Notes under the pieces: generated by a model
The model's database searches: none
Told to the model about the DNA's origin: nothing
What the model saw: only the letters and a program-made list of their open reading frames with translations
Translations under genes and position numbers: made by a program
Shown here: positions 9,043-15,303 of the stretch, in pieces
How positions within the stretch are numbered: the first letter of the stretch is position 1
Layout of the letters: each line of letters starts with the position of its first letter
NCBI RefSeq assembly: GCF_004912155.1
Contig: NZ_STGX01000022.1
Span: 75,605-111,555 of the forward strand
Direction: 5' to 3'
DNA length: 35,951 nt
Source of the DNA: Glycomyces paridis
GTDB taxonomy: Bacteria > Actinomycetota > Actinomycetes > Mycobacteriales > Micromonosporaceae

Positions 9043-9756
9043 TCAGCGTCCGGCCGCGCCCTGGCCCGCGCGCGGCCTCGGGAACGGCAGTGCCAAGGGG
9101 CGCTTGGGATCGGCGCGGTAGAGCGTGGCGGGACGCCCGGCCTCGCGCACGGCGGTGCGGCCGGTCGCCTCCAGGAATCCGGGGATCTTCATGATCTTGC
9201 GGTGGAAGTTGCCGGGGTCGAGGCGGGTGCGCCAGACGGTCTCGTAGACCTGCCGCAGCTCGGTGACGGTGAACTCGGCGTTGCAGAACGCGGCCGCGGC
9301 GGCGGTGTGCTCGATCTGGCGGCGGGCGTGCTCGACGGCGTGCTCCAGGATGCGGTCGTGGTCGAAGGCCAGCGCGGTCCCGCGGGCCTCGTCCAGGGCG
9401 ACCCAGTGCGCCTCGGCGGCGTCGCCTCCGGCGGAGGGCTGCGCGGCGTCGGGGACCATGGCGGCGTAGGCGACGCTGACGACCCGGCCGCGGGGGTCGC
9501 GTCCGGGTTCGGAGTAGACGCCGATCTGTTCGAGCCTGGCGAGGGCGGGGTTGATGCCGGTCTCCTCGTCGAGTTCCCTTGCGGCGGTGGCGTCTATGGT
9601 CTCGCCGGGTTCGAGGAAGCCGCCGGGCAGGGCGTGCCGGCCCTCGTAGGGCGGGTTGCCGCGGGTGACGAGGAGGACGGCGAACCGGCCGTCGCGGATG
9701 GTCAGGATGACCACGTCGGCGGCGAGTGCGACCGGGATGACGTCGGTGAGGGCCAA
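9043..9756 (-). CDS. Nudix hydrolase with C-terminal winged helix (NrtR-like)
   Basis: 237 aa. The Nudix box is complete: GFLEPGE, seven residues, then RELDEETGI. So Mg-dependent hydrolysis of a nucleoside diphosphate derivative such as ADP-ribose is possible. The C-terminal 80 residues (FTVTELRQVYETVWRTRLDPGNFHRKI...GFLEATGR...LYR) form the winged helix seen in NrtR-type regulators and related ADP-ribose pyrophosphatases. The start is a TTG at 9756, with AAGGGG four to five bases before it; no ATG is well placed. It is divergent from the three-gene operon at 9777 and shares its control region. Whether it is enzyme, regulator or both is not decided by sequence. Confidence 0.82.
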   Translation of the reverse strand: MALTDVIPVALAADVVILTIRDGRFAVLLVTRGNPPYEGRHALPGGFLEPGETIDATAARELDEETGINPALARLEQIGVYSEPGRDPRGRVVSVAYAAMVPDAAQPSAGGDAAEAHWVALDEARGTALAFDHDRILEHAVEHARRQIEHTAAAAAFCNAEFTVTELRQVYETVWRTRLDPGNFHRKIMKIPGFLEATGRTAVREAGRPATLYRADPKRPLALPFPRPRAGQGAAGR

Positions 9757-9776
9757 GATTACCCCTTATTGGTGAC

Positions 9777-9806
9777 TTGACAAAAAATCGATCCCCCGGT
9801 TACGCT
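9777..9806 (+). promoter_or_regulatory. Promoter of the three-gene motif-sharing operon
   Basis: A consensus -35 TTGACA (9777-9782) and an actinobacterial -10 TACGCT (9801-9806) are separated by 18 bp. The predicted start is near 9813. It lies only 20 bases from the divergent Nudix/winged-helix start codon. Confidence 0.65.
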
Positions 9807-9811
9807 GGGAC

Positions 9812-9829
9812 TTCATTAAGGTCAATGAA
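9812..9829. promoter_or_regulatory. Inverted repeat at the predicted transcription start
   Basis: TTCATT-AAGGTC-AATGAA, perfect 6-bp arms with a 6-bp centre, covers the predicted +1 of the operon. A protein bound here would block initiation. The divergent Nudix/winged-helix protein is the nearest candidate (inference). Confidence 0.4.
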
Positions 9830-9992
9830 ACAATATGTGCTGGCTCATCAGCATACGACACCTTCCCCAGTTCACCTCGGGGATCGCCGCGGTCACCTCG
9901 CGGCACAGCCGCCCCAGGGCGCGGCGGTGCCGCCGCGCCGGGCCACATCCACACCACATCCCCCGCCTCTCCCGAGCGACTCGGAGCCCGCA
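9813..9992 (+). other. Untranslated leader of about 180 nt (or unlikely N-terminal extension)
   Basis: The frame of the downstream gene is open through this stretch, with an ATG at 9825. However, its codons lack the G/C third-position bias of real genes here and its product would be Pro/His-rich low complexity. I read it as a 5' leader. AAGG sits only three bases before the ATG at 9825, so translation from there is not excluded. I see no riboswitch fold I can name. Confidence 0.5.
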
Positions 9993-10916
9993 TTGCACCC
10001 ATCCCCCCAGCGGCCTGTGGCCGTGCTCGGCATGCCCCTGCCCGTCGAGTACGAAGCCGTACTGAGCCTCCTGCCAGGCCACACGTTCACCGAGCGGACC
10101 GTCCGCGGCACCGTCTTCAAGCTCACCGAGCTCCAGGGCCGCCACGGCGCGTGGACGCTCGCGCTCACGATGACCGGCCGCCAGAACGAGGCCGCCGCCG
10201 TCGCCGTCGAACGCGCCGTCGCCGCCTTCGACCCGCAGGTGATCCTGCTGGTCGGCGTCGCCGGGGGCCGCCGCGACGCCGCGGTCGGCGACGTCATCGC
10301 CGCCACCGAGGTCTACGGGTACGAGGCGGGCGAGGACACCGACGCCGACTACCTGTCGCGCATCAAGACCCTCCAGGCCACGCACCTGCTCCTCCAGCAG
10401 GCGCACCAGGTCGACGTCGAGGACGCCTGGCGCGAGCGGCTCGGCCCGGCCGGAGACGGGCCCCGCCCCCGCGTCCACCACCGGCCGATCGCGGCCGGGT
10501 CCAAGGTGATCACCGGCGTCCGCTCCGGCACCGCCGCGCTCATCGACCGCCACTGCGGCGACGCGCAGGGCATCGACATGGAGGGGTTCGGGGCGCTCGC
10601 CGCGGCCTGGCGCACCGGCGGCGTCGAGGCCATGGTGATCCGCGGCGTCTCGGACCTCCTGGCCGACAAGGACAAGGCCGCCGATCGGCATCGGCAGCCG
10701 CGGGCCGCCCGGCACGCGGGGGCCTTCGCCCTCGCACTCGTCGAGCGGCTCGAACCGCGGGGCCGCCCGGACGGCGCACCGGACGGCCCCGCGCCCGAAC
10801 CCGAAGGGGCCCGGTACATCGGGGCCGTCGGGCAGGGCGCCACGGCGATCATCGCCGCCTTCGGCGACGGCGCCCACGGCACCGTCAACCTCGACCGCGC
10901 CACGACCGACCTCTGA
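9993..10916 (+). CDS. Nucleoside-phosphorylase-fold protein with C-terminal shared glycine motif
   Basis: About 307 aa. It has the PNP_UDP_1 (MTAN/purine nucleoside phosphorylase) fold: RPVAVLGMPLPVEYEAV opening strand, GVAGGRRDAAVGDVIAATEVYGYE, ribose-binding GIDMEG (Glu197) and RGVSDLLADKDK with the likely catalytic Asp221. The active site therefore looks complete, and cleavage of a nucleoside N-glycosidic bond is expected. After a Pro-rich linker the protein ends with a 20-residue motif (residues 277-296: GAVGQGATAII...) that is also in both downstream proteins. I chose TTG 9993 because GGAG lies six bases ahead and coding bias begins there; ATG 9825 and GTG 10017 are alternatives. It is first in a three-gene operon. 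Stand-alone salvage would not explain the shared motif; a role as effector is inferred. Confidence 0.75.
   Translation: MHPSPQRPVAVLGMPLPVEYEAVLSLLPGHTFTERTVRGTVFKLTELQGRHGAWTLALTMTGRQNEAAAVAVERAVAAFDPQVILLVGVAGGRRDAAVGDVIAATEVYGYEAGEDTDADYLSRIKTLQATHLLLQQAHQVDVEDAWRERLGPAGDGPRPRVHHRPIAAGSKVITGVRSGTAALIDRHCGDAQGIDMEGFGALAAAWRTGGVEAMVIRGVSDLLADKDKAADRHRQPRAARHAGAFALALVERLEPRGRPDGAPDGPAPEPEGARYIGAVGQGATAIIAAFGDGAHGTVNLDRATTDL
10821..10880 (+). repeat. Shared glycine motif, copy 1 (C-terminus of the phosphorylase-fold protein)
   Basis: Encodes GAVGQGATAII-AAFGDGAHG. It aligns without gaps to copies at 12496-12555 and 12654-12713. Consensus: G-A-[VF]-G-x-G-[AS]-[TS]-A-[IV]-[IV]-[GA]-A-[VIF]-G-x-x-[AS]-[HR]-G. 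Confidence 0.85.
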
Positions 10917-10938
10917 ACCCCGAGAAGGAACACCGACC

Positions 10939-12570
10939 ATGCACCAGACCCCATCCCAGACCAGGTCCGCGCCACCGCCCACGACCCGCGTCGTGCCGCC
11001 GTCCGCGACCACCCGGCACCTGTGCGCCGGGGCCCTGACCGACCGGGTCTACCGGAAGCAGATCCTCGACACCGTCTACCACAGCCCCGAACGCGCCGTC
11101 GCCCCCAACCACGGGGCCGACGGGGCGCGCGTCCTCGCCCACGCCAAGGCGGCGCACGGGCTCGAAGTCGCACGGCACGCGGTCGCCGCCGCGATCCTCG
11201 GCTGCATGGCCCTCACCGTGCTGAACACGGCGGTGCCGCCGGGCTTCCTGCTCGCGCTCGTGGTCTGGGGACTCATCGGCCTCGCCGTCCACTCCGCGGT
11301 CGACCACGACCTCTTCGGCGGCATCGGCCCGATCCCGCTGCTCGTCGCGGCGGGCGCGTTCGCCGCGCTGTTCTTCGTCGGACCGGTCCTCCAGGCCGTG
11401 CAGTCCGCGGGCACGTCCTCGGGCTTCGGGTCGACCACGACCGCCGAGACGCCCTCCTCGACCGCCGGCGCCACGCTCATGGTGCTGTGGCTCATCGCGC
11501 TCGCGGTGGCGAACACGTCCTTCGACGTCATGCGCGCCAAGAGGATCAACGCGCTGGCCGACAACGAGGACCGGCCGCTGAGCGACGCGCGGATCGACGA
11601 GGTCCGGCGCGTCCAGTCCTCGAACGAGGTGGTGAACTACAGCCCGTACCGGCACCCGTTCGTCGGTGCGGGCAAGCGGATCGCCACCTGGCAGTTCGCG
11701 ATGCCGCTGCGCCCCGACGGCGCGCCGTCCGAAGAGGACTGGCCGTCCTTCGACACCGCGGCGCTCAACGCGCACATCCGCGGCGCCGTCGCCGAACTCG
11801 CCGCCGACCGCGGGCACTCGCGCCACCTGCCGGGCCTGGAGCTCTCCGACCAGGTCTACATCTCGGGCGCGGACACCACCTTCCCGGCGCACACGCTCGG
11901 CGACCTCACACGGATGCGGCTGCCCGACACGTTCGGCGGCGTGCAGGCCGACCCGACCGGGCCGATCCGCCACTTCCTGCGCTGCCAGGCGGTCTCGTGG
12001 GACGGCGAGCTCGTCACCACCATCTTCATCCACACCGCGATCCAGGGCCAGACGCTGTACATGGAGTTCCACAGCTTCTCCCTGCCGCCCACGAAGGAGG
12101 AGTACCACATCTTCGGGCGCGGCTCGATCGACTCCGACACCCGCGTCGGCATCGCCGCCGCCACCGGCCTGACGGGCGTGCCGCTCGCGATCGTCGCCGC
12201 ACCGATCGGCGCCGCCAAGGCCGCGATCGCGGCGATCCGCAACCGCCACAGCGCCGCCGGGCGCGGCAGCGACGACTCGGGGGCCTTGGCGAGCATCCGG
12301 GAGCTCGGCAGCGACGCGAAGCCGCACCACTACTTCCAGAGCCGCGACTCGGTGAAGTACACGGAGATCCTGGAGGCCCAGCTCCTGGAGTCGGTCAAGG
12401 GCTTCCTGCGCGGACGGGTCGACCTCCAGCAGCTCGACGGGTTCGCCCAGACCATCGTCAACAACGGCATCGTCAACTACGGCCAGGTCAACGCCGGCGC
12501 CGTCGGCAAGGGGGCCACGGCCGTCGTCGGCGCCGTCGGGAACAACGCGCGCGGCAGCGCCGCGAAATGA
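10939..12570 (+). CDS. Uncharacterised actinobacterial membrane protein ending in the shared glycine motif
   Basis: 543 aa, function unknown. Residues 1-75 are a soluble region (PPTTRVVPPSATTRHLCAGALTDRVYRKQIL...RAVAPNHGAD). Hydrophobic segments near residues 77-130 and 173-190 give three to four membrane helices around a Ser/Thr-rich loop. Residues about 200-390 form a soluble domain with HPFVGAGKRIATWQFAMPL and RHFLRCQAVSWDGELVTTIFI, which I recall from uncharacterised Streptomyces membrane proteins. An Ala/Gly-rich segment (GLTGVPLAIVAAPIGAAKAAIAAI) may re-enter the membrane. The tail, residues 520-539, is the 20-residue motif shared with both neighbours. GAAGGA precedes the ATG. It starts 22 bases after the phosphorylase gene and ends 14 before the small gene, so one transcript is expected. 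Confidence 0.85.
   Translation: MHQTPSQTRSAPPPTTRVVPPSATTRHLCAGALTDRVYRKQILDTVYHSPERAVAPNHGADGARVLAHAKAAHGLEVARHAVAAAILGCMALTVLNTAVPPGFLLALVVWGLIGLAVHSAVDHDLFGGIGPIPLLVAAGAFAALFFVGPVLQAVQSAGTSSGFGSTTTAETPSSTAGATLMVLWLIALAVANTSFDVMRAKRINALADNEDRPLSDARIDEVRRVQSSNEVVNYSPYRHPFVGAGKRIATWQFAMPLRPDGAPSEEDWPSFDTAALNAHIRGAVAELAADRGHSRHLPGLELSDQVYISGADTTFPAHTLGDLTRMRLPDTFGGVQADPTGPIRHFLRCQAVSWDGELVTTIFIHTAIQGQTLYMEFHSFSLPPTKEEYHIFGRGSIDSDTRVGIAAATGLTGVPLAIVAAPIGAAKAAIAAIRNRHSAAGRGSDDSGALASIRELGSDAKPHHYFQSRDSVKYTEILEAQLLESVKGFLRGRVDLQQLDGFAQTIVNNGIVNYGQVNAGAVGKGATAVVGAVGNNARGSAAK
12496..12555 (+). repeat. Shared glycine motif, copy 2 (C-terminus of the membrane protein)
   Basis: Encodes GAVGKGATAVV-GAVGNNARG, four residues from the protein end. 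It is preceded by NNGIVNYGQVNA, an Asn/Gln-rich stretch that could extend a beta-prone segment. Confidence 0.85.
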
Positions 12571-12584
12571 AGGAGGAACACCCC

Positions 12585-12998
12585 ATGCCCGAGCAGAGCG
12601 ACACGCAGGCCGAGGCCAAGCCCGGCGGCTACAGCGTCCGGGACGTCCACACCGGCGCCTTCGGCACCGGCTCGTCGGCCATCGTCGGCGCCATCGGAAG
12701 TCGCTCCCGCGGCTTCGTCACCACCACCGGCGACGCCGCCGCCCAGCAGCGGCTCGCCGAGATGTTCGACCTCATCGAGGAACTGCGCGACGCCCTCGAA
12801 GAGCGCCGCACCGCCTTCGGTGAGCAGCACGGCGCCATCGCCGACCAGGTGGACGAGATCCAGGAGGACATCGAGGAGCAGAAGCCGAACGGGCGCGTAC
12901 TGCGCAAGCTCGGCCTTCTCGCCAAGCTCTTGGCGCCCTTCAGGGAGCTGGTCGAGATCGTGGAGAAGCTCGTGACCCTCGTCAAGGGCGACGTCTGA
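12585..12998 (+). CDS. Small coiled-coil protein with N-terminal shared glycine motif
   Basis: 137 aa, no family recognised. Residues 24-43 are the third copy of the shared motif (GAFGTGSSAIV...), preceded by YSVRDVHT. Residues 52-100 are a charged heptad-like helix (LAEMFDLIEELRDALEERR...ADQVDEIQEDIEEQ), probably a coiled coil. Residues 104-134 (VLRKLGLLAKLLAPFRELVEIVEKLVTLV) form a strongly amphipathic helix that could bind or insert into membrane, or close a helical bundle. AGGAGG starts right after the upstream stop, eight bases ahead of the ATG. The layout (short motif, coiled coil, amphipathic helix) resembles adaptor or membrane-acting partners in homotypic-motif signalling systems, by analogy only. 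Confidence 0.82.
   Translation: MPEQSDTQAEAKPGGYSVRDVHTGAFGTGSSAIVGAIGSRSRGFVTTTGDAAAQQRLAEMFDLIEELRDALEERRTAFGEQHGAIADQVDEIQEDIEEQKPNGRVLRKLGLLAKLLAPFRELVEIVEKLVTLVKGDV
12654..12713 (+). repeat. Shared glycine motif, copy 3 (N-terminal part of the small protein)
   Basis: Encodes GAFGTGSSAIV-GAIGSRSRG. It has the same length and spacing as copies 1 and 2, but sits at the N-terminal side of its protein, so it is a movable module rather than a conserved protein end. Confidence 0.85.
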
Positions 12999-13009
12999 GC
13001 GAATGGAAC

Positions 13010-13042
13010 GGCCGCCGCCGGGGTGCTCCCCCGGCGGCGGCC
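13010..13042. terminator. Terminator closing the three-gene operon
   Basis: A perfect 14-bp stem (GGCCGCCGCCGGGG and its complement) with a five-base loop lies 12 bases after the last stop and seven before the converging gene, so it probably works in both directions. Confidence 0.87.
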
Positions 13043-13048
13043 TTCGCT

Positions 13049-13726
13049 CTACAGCGGGTTCGCCGCGACCACGTCCCAGGCCTGGTCTATGAGGTCGAGC
13101 AGGAGCGCGCGGGCCTCGGCGGCGGTGCGGCCCTCGGGAAGTCGGTCGATCCTCGCCGTCACGACGGTCGCGCCGCTGATCAGCTCGACCATCGTGTACC
13201 CGGTCCCATCGGCGGACTCGTACACGAAGCCGCGCCCTTCGGGCCCGGAGTAGTCCTCGACGGTGCCGCCCGCGGTCTCCCAGTTGCCGCGATCCCAGCC
13301 GAGCGAGTCCTCGGCCTCGGCGGCGTCGGGTGCGGGGTAGGCGTCCACGACGAGTTCGACGCTGTCGTCCTCGGCGGGCCAGCCGACCCTGAACGTGCAG
13401 TGGATTCGCTCGCCGATCATGTCGAGATACCCGGAGTAGACGTCGGAGAGCGTGTACGCGTCGTTGACCGGGCCGCCGGCGAACGCCTCGTAGTCGGCGA
13501 CCTCGTACTGGGTGCAGAGGTAGTCCTCGGGCAGCTCGGTCAGGGCCTCGGATTCGACGGCTTCGGTGGTGGCGTCGGCGGCGGCGCCGGTTCCGCCGGG
13601 CTCGCGCGCGTCGAGGAGGACGAGGGCGGCGACGAGGCCGACGATGGCCACGGCCGCGATGACCAATGCGCGGACCATGAGGCGGTCGGGATGGCGGCGG
13701 TCGCCGTATTCGGAGTCGGATTGCAT
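13049..13726 (-). CDS. Membrane-anchored secreted protein, paralogue A (unknown function)
   Basis: 225 aa. A short cytoplasmic N-terminus and one transmembrane helix (VRALVIAAVAIVGLVAALVLL) precede an acidic, Thr/Ala-rich linker and an external domain of about 170 residues. That domain holds two cysteines (LCTQYEVADYEAFAGGP and IHCTFRVG) likely to pair. It aligns with the upstream neighbour at FEAFAG, the C-x-Y/F strand and the ending ARID...L..LIDQAW, so the two are tandem paralogues. GGAAAGG about seven bases before ATG 13726 decides the start over an in-frame upstream start. Resembles actinobacterial secreted DUF3558-like lipoproteins in size and layout, but I cannot confirm a family. Confidence 0.75.
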   Translation of the reverse strand: MQSDSEYGDRRHPDRLMVRALVIAAVAIVGLVAALVLLDAREPGGTGAAADATTEAVESEALTELPEDYLCTQYEVADYEAFAGGPVNDAYTLSDVYSGYLDMIGERIHCTFRVGWPAEDDSVELVVDAYPAPDAAEAEDSLGWDRGNWETAGGTVEDYSGPEGRGFVYESADGTGYTMVELISGATVVTARIDRLPEGRTAAEARALLLDLIDQAWDVVAANPL

Positions 13727-13752
13727 TCGCGTGCCTTTCCGGAGTCGCTCGA

Positions 13753-14478
13753 TCAGTCGACGATGAAATAGCCGCACATGGTGTACGCCTGCTCGATGAG
13801 GGACATGAGCACGGCCTCGCCGCCCGCGATGTCGTATACGCCTACTTCAAGGTCGATCCGGGCCTCGATGACGATGTTGTCGCGTGCGGCGATGATGTCG
13901 ATCCCATGGATGGTCTCGCTTTCGTCGACCTCCATGCCGTCGTCTCCGAAGTACTCCTCTTCTTCGACGATGCCGACGAACTCAGAATCCTCGATCGGCC
14001 TGACCGATCCGTCCTCCGGGGCGCCCCGGTCCGTCATCGCCTCCATGAACGACTTGACTTCGACGGCGTCGCTGAAGACCGACACGCCCAGGTCCACGAC
14101 CATCGTCTCGTTGTCCTCCTCGTCGTACTCGATCGGGTAGGAGCACCACAGCCGTCCCGTGGTCTCGGAGTCCCGCGACCAGCCCTCGGGCGGGCTCGGG
14201 TCCTCGTCCAGGGGGAATCCGGCGAACGCCTCGAATTCGGCGAGGTCGAGGCTGTCGCAGTTGCCTTCGGTGAAGAGCTCCTCGATGGAGGGCGCGGCCG
14301 CGGCGGGGACCACCGAGCGCTCGGGATCGGCACCGCCTGGATCGTCGCCGATGAGGCTCGCGACGACGGCGTAGACGAGCGCGAGGACGGCGACGCAGGC
14401 GGCGGCGAGTGCGACGGCGAGGACGCGGCTCCCGCGCTTCGGCGGGGAGGCGGGCGGCGCCGCGGAGGGGTCGGACAT
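13753..14478 (-). CDS. Membrane-anchored secreted protein, paralogue B (unknown function)
   Basis: 241 aa. A Pro-rich cytoplasmic start, one transmembrane helix (VLAVALAAACVAVLALVYAVV), then a strongly acidic external domain (many Glu/Asp, for example EYDEEDNE and VEEEEYFGDDGMEVDE). It shares CDSLDLAEFEAFAGFP, the LWCSY strand and the IEARIDLEVGVYD...LIEQAY tail with the next gene. ATG 14478 has GGAG six bases ahead, whereas an in-frame ATG at 14490 has none. It is followed after 26 bases by paralogue A, so the pair is probably co-transcribed. The 222-nt gap upstream is less G+C-rich than coding sequence; I see no clear promoter in it. Confidence 0.75.
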   Translation of the reverse strand: MSDPSAAPPASPPKRGSRVLAVALAAACVAVLALVYAVVASLIGDDPGGADPERSVVPAAAAPSIEELFTEGNCDSLDLAEFEAFAGFPLDEDPSPPEGWSRDSETTGRLWCSYPIEYDEEDNETMVVDLGVSVFSDAVEVKSFMEAMTDRGAPEDGSVRPIEDSEFVGIVEEEEYFGDDGMEVDESETIHGIDIIAARDNIVIEARIDLEVGVYDIAGGEAVLMSLIEQAYTMCGYFIVD

Positions 14479-14700
14479 GGAGGGCTCCATTTACTGCGGA
14501 ATGGCGATGGGAGGGGCGTCTGCATTGGAGCGGGACGCCGCTTCCAATGGTACGGAACGGCGTCCGTCAAAGGTGTCCCGGACCGGTTCGGAAAGGCGTT
14601 CTGCGAGTGGCCGGAATGGACTCGTGACCCTTATGCGAATGGTCGCTTCGAACCGTTCGATCGAATTCGCTGGAGCGTTCTCGAAAAGGCGGATCAGATG

Positions 14701-15303
14701 TCAGATCCAGCCTTCCTCCCATGCTCGATGCGCGGCGGCATGGCGGGAGGAGGCGCCCAGTTTGGACATCGCGGAGGAGAGGTAGTTGCGGACGGTGCCG
14801 GGGGCGAGGTGGACGTGTGCGGCGATCTCGCCGACCGAGGCGCCGGTCCTGGTGGCGCGCAGGACCTCCAGTTCGCGGTCGGTGAGGGGGCAGTCGGACT
14901 CGGTCAAGGCGGCGGCGGCGATGTGCGGGTCCACGTAGCGGCGCCCGGCCGCGACGTCGCGCACGACCTCGGCGAGGCGGCTCGCGGAGGTGGACTTGGG
15001 GACGAACCCGGCCACGCCCGCGGCCAGGGCGCGGCGCAGGATCGCCGGGCGGGCGTGGCGGGTGACCAGGACGATCCGGGTCGGCAGGTCGGCGAGGATC
15101 TCCTCTGCGGCGCGCAGGCCGTCGGTCGGCGGCATCTCCAGGTCGAGGAGGGCGATGTCGGGGCGCAGTTCGCGGGCGAGGCGCACGGCGTCGGTGGTCG
15201 TGGCGGCCTCGGCGACCACGGCCATGTCCGCTTCGAGGCCCAGGAGCGAGGCGAGGGCGCTGCGCAGGAGGTCCTCGTCGTCGGCGAGGAGGAGGCGGAT
15301 CAT
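14701..15303 (-). CDS. NarL/DesR-type response regulator
   Basis: 200 aa. An N-terminal receiver has the acidic pocket DDE at residues 8-10, phosphoacceptor Asp54 (DIALLDLEMP) and Lys in GFVPKSTS. The C-terminal LuxR-type helix-turn-helix reads LTDRELEVLRATRTGASVGEIAAHVHLAPGTVRNYLSSAMSKLGA. The ATG overlaps the stop of the kinase gene (ATGA), so the two are translationally coupled cognates. As a phosphorylation-dependent activator, it probably binds the 20-bp inverted repeat at 16516-16535 and controls the divergent membrane-protein gene and its own operon (inference). Confidence 0.93.
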   Translation of the reverse strand: MIRLLLADDEDLLRSALASLLGLEADMAVVAEAATTTDAVRLARELRPDIALLDLEMPPTDGLRAAEEILADLPTRIVLVTRHARPAILRRALAAGVAGFVPKSTSASRLAEVVRDVAAGRRYVDPHIAAAALTESDCPLTDRELEVLRATRTGASVGEIAAHVHLAPGTVRNYLSSAMSKLGASSRHAAAHRAWEEGWI

